Positions 54,560 through 64,000 of a stretch of 64,000 nt of DNA are shown here, one piece after another. The DNA lies in contig JAVGWX010000005.1 in assembly GCA_036924085.1 (NCBI GenBank), positions 95,233,764 through 95,297,763 on the forward strand, read 5' to 3'. The notes beneath the pieces are model-generated. The model was not told the DNA's origin and searched no databases. It saw only the letters and a list, made by a program, of their open reading frames with translations. The stretch comes from Ariolimax columbianus. Taxonomy: Eukaryota; Mollusca; Gastropoda; Stylommatophora; Arionidae. Numbering within the stretch: the first letter of the stretch is position 1; each line of letters opens with the position of its first letter. The position numbers were made by a program, and so were the translations under genes.

Positions 54560-55205
54560 GATGTCCATCATATGTGATGAAGACCACTCTCTTTGTTCAG
54601 CCGTGTGGACAGTCGTATCTCTTGCTGTGTCCGCTGAAATGGGTGACTTGCGCGGTGATTTGGATTAAAGTGAGGAAGAAACTGCGCCTTTTGTCAACCT
54701 CATTCACAGAGCCTAAGCTACTATTTGCCAGTGGCAAGACATTCATCGAGACGACTGGAGATTGCATAGGATGCAGATTTTGCCTCAGGGTTACCACCGA
54801 AGCCTTTCCGTAAACAGGTAACCCGCAGGGCAGAAAAGGTGGGATGGCATCTAACGATGTTTGTCGTGCCTTTTCCATAACAACACTCAGCGCGGGAGTG
54901 AGTCTGGCATTTCTCCCCAGCTGTATTCAGCTCATCATAGTAGCATCTAAAATCCCCACACGTCAAATTCGTGAAGGTGATCCGGCAGAACTAATCCGTG
55001 AAAATACGACACAGATATAAGCGTAGTGCCATTGAGCCGGCGTCCACACCAGGATAAACGGATGGAAAAAATTACAAAAAAAAAACGAAAGAACAAGTCC
55101 AGATGGAAAACAACACCTCGTTTCCGTGAACACAAGTGTAAGTCGTCGACTAGTGTGAATTCCAGGCAAATCCGTGGTCTGTCTGCATCCATAACGATCC
55201 AAAAC
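54560..55205 (-). repeat. Dispersed repeat RepA, copy 3 (most complete)
   Basis: On the minus strand it runs from GGATCGTTATGGATGCAGAC to the end block AGAGAGTGGTCTTCATCACA. It keeps the segment lost from copy 2. A minus-strand frame contains IMDADRPRICLEFTLVDD, LHLCSRKRGVVFHLDLFF and SIRLSWCGRRLNGTTL. It abuts the 28S-derived block at its 5' side. A role as the 5' leader of a larger retroelement is possible but unproven. Confidence 0.8.
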
Positions 55206-55289
55206 AGACTGCGGCTCGACCTGGTCGCGCTGAGACGCGAACCCCAGGTCCCAACCATATCGTTGCCTCTCGTCGCAGTGGTATTGAGA

Positions 55290-55512
55290 TTCTGGGCGGG
55301 ATTTCGGCTTAGAGGCGTTCGGCCGTTATCCTTTAGATGGTAGCCTCGCACCATTGGCTCATCAGCCAATCACGTGGACCAAGTGTCTGAGATCTGCGAT
55401 TCCTCTCGAATTGAGCAGGATTACCGAAGCAACGCCCTGTCATTAGTAGGGTAAAACTGACCTGTCTTCCGAGGATCTAATACTAGCACCCGTTCTCTAT
55501 TAGACCTAACGA
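55290..55512 (-). pseudogene. 28S rRNA 3'-region fragment B
   Basis: The plus strand reads GGGCGGGATTTCGGCTTAGA, GGCGTTCGGCCGTTATC, TTGGCTCATCAGCCAA, CCAAGTGTCTGAGATCTGCG, GAGCAGGATTACCGAAGCAA, AGGGTAAAACTGACCTGTC and TCTCTATTAG, in the order of reverse-complemented 28S rRNA. Roughly 15-20% of positions differ from the conserved sequence, including universally conserved ones, so it is not a functional gene. It breaks off at the same CTATTAG-ACC-AACG junction as fragment A. A second short copy of the CCAAGTGTCTGA block lies at 55542-55580. Confidence 0.85.
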
Positions 55513-56170
55513 ATCAAGAGAGAGCCTTTAGTCAGTCAATGACCAAGCGTCTGAAACCTGCGATTCCTTTCGGATTGAGCGACCACACACACCGGTCGGG
55601 GTTGGATGTGTAAAAAGCCTCTCTAGGACGGCCGCAGCGACCGACTGACGGACGGACGGTTGTTCCGTCCCTCACTCCGTCGACCTAGGACCGCCTGGCA
55701 ACACACACCAACCGGGCTCGCTCGTGGAGGGACGGCAGCGCTCTGTGTAGAATGGATCCCAACGGCCCCGGCGATGATTTTCACTCGGACTGGAGACGAT
55801 TTTTGCCTGCCGGCCTGCCCTTCTCCGACCGAATGGTCGGGCGAGGACGGGGCCTTTAGGCCCGATTCCTGCTTTCCAATTGCCGGTCCCAAGCTCATTG
55901 CGAGAGAAGGACCTCAAGCGAGACGAACTGTCGAAATTGGCTATACGCGCTAGTCTTCGACGAACCACACGAACTGACAAAGCTTCTCGTTACGAATACA
56001 GTAACGCATCGTTACTAGCGGTACGACTCCACCAAATTGGTCCTGCTAGAGTGCCGGGGAGACGCGGGCGAGCTTGGTAGGCAAGTCGCGCTCTCACTCC
56101 GCCTGGCAGGACTGAGATCACTGTACCAACACTGCATGCAAGCCAATCTAGCCACCGAGAGACTAGCCCG
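55513..56170. other. GC-rich island, possibly rDNA-derived
   Basis: This is the most GC-rich non-tandem stretch in the window (GACGGACGGACGG, GGCGAGGACGGGGCC). It includes a repeated partial 28S block at 55542-55580. I cannot align the remainder with 28S, 18S or 5.8S by eye. It could be rDNA spacer. Open frames here follow from the composition. Confidence 0.4.
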
Positions 56171-56411
56171 AAATGTTTCCTCTTATATAGACCTGCCTGT
56201 ACAGAAACGACATATGTGAATGAAACATTGATGCGAACAATTAAAGGACAGCCGTATCAAGGTACCTCTGTAGCCTCGTTGAGAATATCAGCAACGTTAC
56301 CTTGTGAAAGAGCTGTTTTGATTTCTCTCACGCTATTTACAGAATCAAACCAAATCAAGAAGATCATGACCAAACACACCAGAAACAAAAGTAAACGCTC
56401 GGATCTATTTT

Positions 56412-56495
56412 AAATTCATTGTAGAGTATGACACACTTCAATGACTCGCGTGTTTGAACTCATTGTAGAGTATGACACACTTCAATGACTCACGT
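56412..56495. repeat. About 45-bp tandem duplication
   Basis: TCATTGTAGAGTATGACACA plus CTTCAATGACTC occurs twice. Confidence 0.9.
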
Positions 56496-56499
56496 GCAC

Positions 56500-57145
56500 G
56501 CTTTTTTAGTTGAAGACATACTTTTTAATTATCTGAAGATGTGTTACTGTTGAGAGATAATATAATCTTGTTAGATGGTGATGTTATCTGTAAAAGCATT
56601 CAAAGCGTTCACAATCACTGCAAGATGTTTACAAAGACTTCAGCTATGGTCTACAGTTCTTGTAATAAAACACTACAGAAACATGCGCGTTCTGTAGACA
56701 AGAAGGATGAAGAGATTGCTTGCTGAAAGTAGATGCGGCTTAAAATGGAGAAACAGTTAAATTGCCCGAAATAAATTATCCATAAGTTCTAGATACCTTA
56801 AAACAACTAAATGCAGTTACAGATTTGGATGCAGTGAGCTGTCAACAGTTTGACGAAGCGTCACTTATTATTGACTTGTTGGATGTTAATGTGGATAAAA
56901 GATATGTTTTGAAAGTTTGGCTACCATCGTAAGCGACGATGAAACATACGTAGATACATTCTTAAACAGCTTAACACTAATTTGAGACATCCATCAATCA
57001 ATCTAAATATGTTATACTCCCTGGTGAGCACATGTACAGGCCACACCATCAAACGTTCTATTGTCTCGTCTTGATAATTAGACAATCAAACGTTAACCTG
57101 TTAAAATCTACTGAAGTATTCGAGATTACAAGTTCCTATAGTATG
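56500..57145. other. AT-rich, possible decayed Helitron interior
   Basis: This lies between the Helitron N-terminal and C-terminal relics. Frames such as LLRDNIILLDGDVICKSIQS look non-random but I cannot align them to the helicase. Confidence 0.3.
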
Positions 57146-57147
57146 CA

Positions 57148-57215
57148 GTAGCAAGGTTCACGTCCAACCTTCCTAAGTCGTCTGTTACAACATTCCTGGA
57201 AGAGTACAGTGTTAC
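57148..57215. repeat. Short dispersed repeat, copy 4
   Basis: GTAGCAAGGTTCACGTCCAA plus CCTTCCTAAGTCGTCTGTTA matches 19935 and 44510. Confidence 0.5.
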
Positions 57216-57239
57216 AATTCTTTGTTTATCTTTCGAGCC

Positions 57240-57625
57240 TCGGTAGCTCTCGTGAACCGGAATGCCCCCACACAATATGCCATTTAAATTAGCTACTGTC
57301 AATATTTTAACTTAGAGATTCAGCACATTTCTAAATGATTGTAGAAGAGGTTGGGACTGATAGTTACACGATTATAAAATAATCTTTGATGCAAATGTTA
57401 TCAATTTAAGTAATTTTGAAGTCGTTCTTATTCCTAGAATTCCACACACTACTTCAGATACAAACATGTTAAATGTCAAATAAAACAGTTCCCATGTAGT
57501 TTATCTTTTGCATTATCCATCAATAAGTTAAAAGGCCAAATAGTTAATAATATTGTCCGTACATCAGACAATCAATATTTTACCAAGGCCAGTTATGTGT
57601 GCGTCTCTGCGGAATAAGATCATCT
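57240..57625 (+). pseudogene. Helitron (Pif1-like) helicase C-terminal relic
   Basis: Plus-strand frames give GMPPHNMPFKLATVNIL (the PPHxLxLKVGxxVMLLRN region), a LNDCRRGWD stretch in place of LCNGTRL, FEVVLIPRIPH (VFIPRI motif), then FPCSLSFALSINKLKGQIVN, which matches FPVRLAFAMTINKSQGQT of Pif1-type helicases. Four motifs in the right order and spacing make the assignment credible despite frameshifts. With 52830-53740 it frames about 4.8 kb of one shattered Helitron. Confidence 0.78.
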
Positions 57626-57629
57626 TGGT

Positions 57630-58440
57630 CCTTACTGATGATTTCATCAAATTGTTACTCGTATATTGGAAGTTATTTTTATAAAGACGTTGCATAACAT
57701 GGTGTTTTTTAGACACATTAACAGCGCACATAATAATGATCTATTAATAATAATTAATTGGAAGGGTGTAGTTTTTAGCTGATTTTCTCAAAAGAAGGTG
57801 GTACATTTTTAATGTTCATCAAATATGATTTTAACTGCCTGCCAAACATTTTTTTTAAATATCTCATTGTAGTTTAAAAATAAAATTGTCATCAGCGTCC
57901 TTTCCTTGAATCGATGGATATACGTTTTGCTTCATTTAGGATCGTTTTGCTTCATTTTATGAAACCAGATAGCGCCGTTTCTAATTTCATAATTTAGAAA
58001 ATCAGATGGCCAAGTAAATGTTATGTAAAATGTCAATTTCATCTTTACATTTCATTTTCTTTTGTTCCAATTTGTTGAAATAATATTTGAATGGGGTCAA
58101 GCATAATTGTATCATGTTGATTTGTTTTCTTCATTTTGATTGGACTGTAATGTACAGAAACATATGTTAGAAATGTGAAAACAATGTTTCTATTGATTGT
58201 ATTTGGGAAAGGGCACAGTGAATGAGCTGACAGCAGGCAGTAACTCACAGCTGGTTGCTTACTTCGGGGTCAGTGAGGCACAACTGATCAATGCGCTATC
58301 CTGCTCTAGAAAAAGGCTGCGCTTGGAAAGTCTAGCGAAGAGTATAGACATCCTAGTACAAAGGCAGACCCGGTGTACAAACAATGTCAACATATTTGGG
58401 GTTTCTTTGGAAGAAATGAGCAGATATTGGAGCTACGATG
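57630..58440. other. AT-rich, no gene supported
   Basis: The non-repetitive part of the plus frame at 58197 (GKGTVNELTAGSNSQLVAYF) precedes the G-rich array but matches nothing I know. Confidence 0.4.
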
Positions 58441-58450
58441 ACGGCAGCGA

Positions 58451-59752
58451 GAACAGGGGCTGGTGGGGAGGTAAACAGGGGCTGGTGGGGAGGTAAACAG
58501 GGGCTGGTCTGGAGGAGAACAGGGGATGGTGGGGAGGTAAACAGGGGCTGGTGGGGAGGTAAACAGGGGCTGGTGGGGAGGTGTGGAGGGCTGGTGGGGA
58601 GGTAAACAGGGGCTGGTGGGGAGGTAAACAGGGGCTGGTGGGGAGGTAAACAGGGGCTGGTGGGGAGGATAACAGGGGCTGGTGGGGAGAAGTGGAGGGG
58701 CTGGTGGGGAGGAGAACAGGGGCTGCTGGGGAGAAGTGGAGGGGCTGGTGGGGAGGAGAACAGGGGCTGGTGGGGCGAAGTGGAGGGGCTGGTGGGGAGG
58801 AGAACAGGGGCTGGTGGGGAGAAGTGGAGGGGCTGGTGGGGAGGAGAACAGGGGCTGGTGGGGAGAAGTGGAGGGGCTGGTGGGGAGGAGAACAGGGGCT
58901 GGTGGGGAGAAGTGGAGGGGCTGGTGGGGAGGAGAACAGGGGCTGGTGGGGAGAAGTAGAGGGGCTGGTGGGGAGGAGAACAGGGGCTGGTGGGGAGAAG
59001 TGGAGGGGCTGGTGGGGAGGAGAACAGGGGCTGGTGGGGAGGAGAACAGGGGCTGGTGGGGAGGAGAACAGGGGCTGGTGGGGAGAAGTGGAGGGGCTGG
59101 TGGGGAGGAGAACAGGGGCTGGGGGAGCAGAACAGGGGCTGGTGGGGAGAAGTGGAGGGGCTGGTGGGGAAGAGAACAGGTGCTGGTAGGGAGGAGTGGA
59201 GGGGCTGGTGGGGAGGAGTGGAGGGGCTGGTGGAGAGAAGAACAGGGGCTGGTGGGGAGGAGAACAGGGGCTGGTGGGGAGGAGTGGAGGGGCTGGTGGG
59301 GAGGAGAACAGGGGCTGGTGGGGAGGAGAACAGGGGCTGGTGGGGAGGAGTGGAGGGGCTGGTAGGGAGAAGTGGAGGGGCTGGTGGGGAGGAGAACAGG
59401 GGCTGGTGGGGAGGAGAATAGGGGCTGGTGGAGAGGAGAACAGGGGCTGGTGGGGAGAAGTGGAGGGGCTGGTGGGGAGGAGAACAGGGGCTGGTGGGGA
59501 GGAGTGGAGAGGCTGGTGGGGAGGAGAACATGGATTGGTGGGGAGGGGTGGAGGGGCTGGTGGGGAGGAGAACATGGATTGGTGGGGAGGAGTGGAAGGG
59601 CTGGTGGGGAGGAGAACATGGATTGGTGGGGAGGAGAACAGGGGCTGGTGGGGAGGAGAAAAGGGGCTGGTGGGGAGGAGTGGAGGGGCTGGTGGGGAGG
59701 AGAATAGGGGCTTGTGGAGAGGAGTGGAGGGGATGGTGGGGAGGAGAACAGA
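58451..59752 (+). repeat. 22-bp G-rich minisatellite, about 59 units
   Basis: Units GAACAGGGGCTGGTGGGGAGGA and GTGGAGGGGCTGGTGGGGAGAA alternate. Each has two GGGG runs separated by CTGGT. All six frames stay largely open (up to 471 codons on minus, proline-rich), purely from the absence of stop codons in the unit. Confidence 0.96.
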
Positions 59753-59759
59753 GACTAGA

Positions 59760-60585
59760 AATATACATTTTTTAATGATGAATACGTCTCCTCAATCTAC
59801 TCCGTTTTTCCGCAATTTGAAGAATTGTATTTTTTATTACAAATGGATTTGAAACGATTTATCTTCTTCTTACTCGAATTGGAATCAGCCTATTTTATAG
59901 AATGGTGAAGTAAGTTGTAAAAGATCTTTGTGAGGTAGATCTGTTTGTTTTGTTTATTTAGATGTAATAAGTAGGTTTGAAGTGGAAATTATAGTTTTGC
60001 TGATATTATGAAAACTGTATCGATGCTTTGTTGTGATGTCGATGTATTATATGAGTAGCGACGTTCCCGAATCGGTCAGTCCTTATATGTGTGCTCTGGT
60101 TATATACAATTTGGTATTGTACTTAAGAAACTACCACACAACAAAATCATATTTATTGAACAACAAACAATTAGATTGCAGTCTCTTAAAAGCAACAAGC
60201 ATAGTCGAATGTAAAGTGCTGACAAATGTAATTAAAAAAATATGTTGTTACAATGCTTAGCAAAAAGGGATATAATTGAGAAAATAATGAAATTTTTAAT
60301 ATAACTTAGTTTACGTCCCTTACAATGAGTTTCATATACTGAAAGTTCGAAGATCAGACACACAACAATAGGTATTGAAGATGAGTACACCTGGCTCCAG
60401 AGCCCAGATCCTACTCTAAGACATTCTGCCTCAAAAAGACAGCCAAAGACATGACTTTGTTTAAGTCATTATTGTGGACATCTGAGGTTAAATGTGGATC
60501 ATAAGAAATAACAAAGAGAAAAAAGTATACAGTAGTAATAACTTCTAAAAGGTGCGCCTTGGTCGAAAAGGCAAAGTTTTGCTGT
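59760..60585. other. AT-rich, no gene supported
   Basis: No motif or repeat recognised. Confidence 0.4.
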
Positions 60586-60589
60586 GGCG

Positions 60590-60775
60590 TAGGGGTTCTG
60601 TGTAAAACTATGCAAGTTAGTAATATGAGGATTCTGTGTGACGAGGCCTATTCGTAGCCTAGATGTTCCATGTGAAAAGCCTATTCATAGCATGGAAGTT
60701 AAGTGTAACGAGGCTCATTCCTAGCCTGAAGGTTCTACATGACAAAGCCCATTTGAAACCTTGATACTTTGTTTG
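60590..60775. repeat. Degenerate about 38-45-bp repeat, 4-5 units
   Basis: GGTTCTGTGTGACGAGGCCT plus ATTCGTAGCCT-like sequence recurs with high divergence. Confidence 0.7.
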
Positions 60776-60807
60776 AAAAGGCACACTTGTTGCGTGGAAT
60801 CATTCCA

Positions 60808-60908
60808 ACAGACTCCAGGAGCGAACTCAGCCCATTTCCAGCCCTAAATAAAACAGACTCCAGGAGCGTACTCAACCCATTTCCAGCCCTAAACAAGACA
60901 GACTCTCA
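60808..60908. repeat. 45-bp tandem repeat, 2.2 units
   Basis: ACAGACTCCAGGAGCG plus CCCATTTCCAGCCCTAAA occurs twice, and ACAGACTC starts a third unit. Confidence 0.9.
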
Positions 60909-60946
60909 CGAAATGAAATATAATATCGGGATGCTGTTCACCCGGA

Positions 60947-61185
60947 GCGCGTGGCCGAATGGTTTCGATGCCTGCCTGGCGACAAGGAGGACAGCGGTTC
61001 GAATCCCCGTTATGGCATATGTTGTTTTTCTGTTAGGGATGAAATAAACAATCATAGCCAGCACACGACGTGGTGACAGCAGTGGCGAAGCGGCCTGTAG
61101 TCCTCAGCCTTTAAAACCCCTCGACTACCCCAGGAAAAATGGAAAAATGTCGTTTGACAGTTTTAGTTTTTGACAGTTCCGAAAA
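60947..61185 (+). mobile_element. tRNA-derived SINE (full-length-looking), copy 2
   Basis: GCGTGGCCGAATGGTTTCGA (A box) and GCGGTTCGAATCCCCGTTAT (B box) are followed by the body (CAGCACACGACGTGGTGACA) and tail AAATGTCGTTTGACAG. It matches the minus-strand copy at 15786-16003 along its length. Confidence 0.85.
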
Positions 61186-61289
61186 ACAGAATCAGTCCTA
61201 CATTGGATAACCGGCCTACTGTGGGATACTTGCAGACAAGAAGCAATAGCTGAAAGTGGCGGCACGCAGACTCGTTATACACATTGCTA

Positions 61290-61725
61290 AAGAGAAGCAA
61301 ACACACTCATAAAAACGATTCACGAAGACGAAATGTAGAGACCACCACAAAGATTACAAACCAGAAAATTACAGCATAAACACATTTTGCAGAGATGGGT
61401 AGAGAAAGATCTCCTGTCTCAGAATGGGACATTGTAGACTCGAGGTCCACCTTCACAGATTGGGTCGTTTAAACACCGCCACGTGCGATTGTCGAGAATC
61501 CAAGCAAATCCCAGAGCAAATTCTGCAGGACTGCCCTACTTATGCCGACCAAAGAGAGGCATTTTGGCCCTGCGGAGCGACGATGCTCTAACATGCTGCG
61601 GGTGACCGGTGATTAGCTGAAAGGAATAGTCTCCTTCGTGAACGTCACCGGATTAGATGAATAGCATCAGTTGATAGAAGAAGAAATAGAAGATGAAGAT
61701 GAAAAAGAAGAAGAAGAGTAATAAA
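61290..61725 (+). mobile_element. LINE 3' end with CCHC-type knuckle and GAA tail
   Basis: Plus-strand frames give a RTGHCRLEVHLHRLGR-like block, CDCREPSKS with EQILQDCPTYADQREAFWP (the CDCxxxxQxPEHxLQxCPxYAxxR motif at the end of RNase-H LINEs), then the GAAGAAG-rich tail at 61674-61721. Frameshifts lie between blocks. It belongs to the same broad group as 51190-52702 but is a distinct copy. Confidence 0.8.
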
Positions 61726-61732
61726 AAACAGC

Positions 61733-64000
61733 CTGGGTGCATCCCCGCTCACAATACTGGCACCTGATTGACTTTGTTATTGTCCGTAGACACGACAAGA
61801 TGTTCGGGTCACCAAGGCCATGTGTGGTGCAGACTGCTGGACATATCACAGATTACTGATCTCGAAGCTTAACATTCGGATCCAGGCTCCAAGATGCCCA
61901 CAAGGTGTTAAAGTGCCTAATCGAATTAACATCATGAAGCTGGACAACATCAGCACCATAGAGAGTCTTGCAGACGAAATAGTCAACCAACTTGACAACA
62001 TCAATTTAGATACTTCAGTTGAATTAGAGGGGAGCTGGGTCAGTTTTAGGCAAATGTTATACTCCACCTCCGCTGACAAACTTGGTACTGCACCACGACT
62101 AGTTTGATGGAAACTGCGAAGATATACAGCGTCTGCTAGAGGATAAGCATAAACTCTATCGTGCATTTAGCAATGATCCAAAATTGTGTGCAAAGAAGGA
62201 GATGTTTTCCAAGGTTCGCCAAACTGTACAACGAAGGCTCCGTGAAATGCAAGATTCATGGCTATGCACGAAAGCTGATCAGATACAGGCGTTCGCAGAT
62301 ATGCATAATCTTAAAAACTGAACATTTTTACAGTGCACTCCGAGGAGTATATGACCCAAACAAAATCTGACATCTGACTTGTGCTGAATATATATGGCAG
62401 CACCTGATGACAGAGAAGACGAAAATGTTGAAACGCTGGGCAGAGCACTTCAGTGGCGCTCTCAACAGACAATCCCGTCAATTAATGATAAGGCGATAAA
62501 TCGTCTACCACAAATAGGAACTAATGAGACCATAGCCCAGTGTCTTATTGTCCAAGAAACACAGAAAGCCATCGGCTTCCTCACTAGTGGAAAGTTTCCG
62601 GGATACTACTCAACTCCTGCCGAGATCTAGTAAGCTGGGGAACCCAGACCACACGAGAAGCTGTCTAGACTTGTGTGTGAAATCTCGAATCAACAGCGTA
62701 TACCACACGACTTCAAAGATGCATCCATTATTCCTCTCTTTAAGAGAAAAGTAAATTGACAAGTCTGTGACAACAATAGGGCGATATCTTTCCTTTGCGT
62801 TGCAGGAAAGATACTTGCAAAGATTCTACTAGAATATAGAACATCATATAGAACAAGGGTTACTTCCGGAGAGTCAATGTGGGTTTAGAAAAGGACGAGG
62901 CACCACTGACATGATATTTTCAGCTAGGTAAACACAAGAAAAGTGTCAAGACCAAAATGTCCACCTGCTCACCCCATTTGTGGATCTAACAAAAGCTTTT
63001 GATATTGTAAGTCGGAACGGCCTATGGAAGATTGTGGCCAAATTTGTATGTCCCAATGCGTTTATTATAATGGTTCAGCCCTTCTGTGATGGCATGTTGG
63101 CTCGAGTACAAAAACATGTGGAATACTATGAGCACTTCGGTGTTACAGATGGAGTGAAGCAAGGATGCATCCTAGCCTTTACTCTTTTCAGCATAATGTT
63201 TGCTGCCATACTGACGGATGCATTCAAGGATAGTGAGGCTAGAGTCAGTCCGCTATCACCTAGACTACCGCTATCACCTAGACTACCGCTATCACCTAGA
63301 CTACCGCTATCACCTAGACTACCGCTATCACCTAGACTACCGCTATCACCTAGACTACCGCTATCACCTAGACTACCGCTATCATCTAGACTACCGCTAT
63401 CACCTAGACTACCGCTATCACCTAGACTACCGCTATCACCTAGACTACCGCTATCACCTAGACTACCGCTATCACCTAGACTACCGCTATCACCTAGACT
63501 ACCGCTATCACCTAGACTACTGCTATCACCTAGACTACCGCTATCACCTAGACTACCGCTATCACCTAGACTACCGCTATCACCTCGACTACCGCTATCA
63601 CCTAGACTACCGCTATCACTTAGACTACCGCTATCACCTAGACTACCGCTATCACCTAGACTACCGCTATCACCTAGACTACCGCTATCACCTAGACTAC
63701 CGCTATCACCTAGACTACGAGCTGTTCAATGTGGGGAGAATGAGAGCAAGAACAAGAGAACAAACTGAGACCGTATGTGATCTTCTCTTTCCTGATGACC
63801 TGCGCTCTCAGTGTCCATTCGGACTGAAATGCAATGTACTGTTGACATCTTTGCAGCGGCTTGCGATAACTTTGGTCTCACCATTTATCCCAGTAAGACT
63901 GAAGTGCTGCACCAAGCATCTCCAAGAGCTGTGCACAGTAAGCCATCTATCACTATTTATGATCAGAAGTTAAAGTTGGTGGAATGTTTTGTATACCGTG
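61733..64000 (+). pseudogene. APE-type LINE, endonuclease end through RT, copy 2 (runs off window)
   Basis: It starts in the endonuclease C-terminus (QDVRVTKAMCGADCWTYHRL, shifted frames). Linker LNIRIQAPRCPQG and a KLYNEGSV region follow. The RT then shows GFLTSGKFPGYYSTPAEI, FKDASIIPLF, FLCVAGKILAKILLE, GFRKGRGTTDMIFSAR, FVDLTKAFDIVSRNGLW (motif A) and TDGVKQGCILAFTLFSIMF (motif B). An 18-bp array at 63243-63716 follows, then ELFNVGRMRARTREQTE and FPDD in place of F/YADD, and ACDNFGLTIYPSKTEVL. Stops, frameshifts and the array make it dead. It is the same family as 25986-26837. Confidence 0.9.
63243..63716. repeat. 18-bp array grown inside RT codons, about 26 units
   Basis: CTATCACCTAGACTACCG repeats about 26 times with only a handful of substitutions. 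In the frame that continues into the downstream RT it reads YRYHLD, and single VRYHLDYELFN-like sequence is what the protein family has at this position. The other frame reads PLSPRL. Confidence 0.95.

Noticed and set aside
55290..55512. Functional 28S rRNA gene
   Set aside because: Only about 220 bp, diverged at conserved positions and broken at an abnormal junction.
58353..59768. 471-codon proline-rich frame and plus-strand WWGGEQGL-type frames
   Set aside because: All derive from the 22-bp G-rich array; several frames are open at once, which real genes do not do.
60947..61020. Functional tRNA gene
   Set aside because: A and B boxes are present but the acceptor stem does not pair cleanly and the sequence continues into a repeated SINE body seen also at 15786-16003.

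Overview
The window looks like intergenic or intronic DNA from a repeat-rich animal genome. A lophotrochozoan, perhaps a mollusc, is my best guess, from the mix of mariner, Penelope-like, hAT-like, Helitron and several APE-type LINE fragments, tRNA-derived SINEs, and very dense minisatellites. There are no bacterial-style operons, ribosome binding sites or compact genes. Nearly all long open frames are tandem-repeat artefacts or transposon relics. The only plausible host-gene piece I found is a 49-codon candidate 3'-terminal exon at 13934-14085.

Layout. 0-14 kb: degenerate 32-bp array holding a LINE fragment, a CR1-like LINE end, two SINEs, then arrays of 15, 21 and 32-33 bp units. The last array runs up to the splice acceptor of the candidate exon. 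14-25 kb: two copies of an unclassified ~500-700 bp repeat (RepA), a tRNA-SINE, a nearly full-length dead mariner, a 44-bp array and a fragment of a transposon-associated protein. 25.8-30.7 kb: a probable hAT-type element containing a LINE reverse-transcriptase fragment and two 39-bp arrays, followed by a 1.5-kb 13-bp array and microsatellites. 32.6-41.2 kb: mariner pieces around a young Penelope-like element (PLE) built as a 547-bp inverted repeat with a flanking target-site duplication. 41.9-50 kb: arrays of 36, 72, 32 and 37-39 bp, SINEs and a LINE fragment. 51.2-57.6 kb: a LINE 3' half with RNase H, then a shattered Helitron interrupted by 28S-rRNA-derived pieces, a LINE with its own target-site duplication, and a RepA copy. 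58.4-64 kb: a G-rich 22-bp array, a SINE and two abutting LINEs, the second split by an 18-bp array.

Tandem arrays cover roughly 14 kb of 64 kb (estimated by adding intervals by eye). The most interesting theme is that several arrays sit inside transposon coding sequence and at least two appear to have grown from it: a 46-bp triplication in a mariner transposase (35803-35940) and a ~26-copy 18-bp array grown from reverse-transcriptase codons (63243-63716). The PLE architecture, the 28S-derived pieces near the Helitron, and the exon whose acceptor abuts a minisatellite are the other items most worth follow-up.
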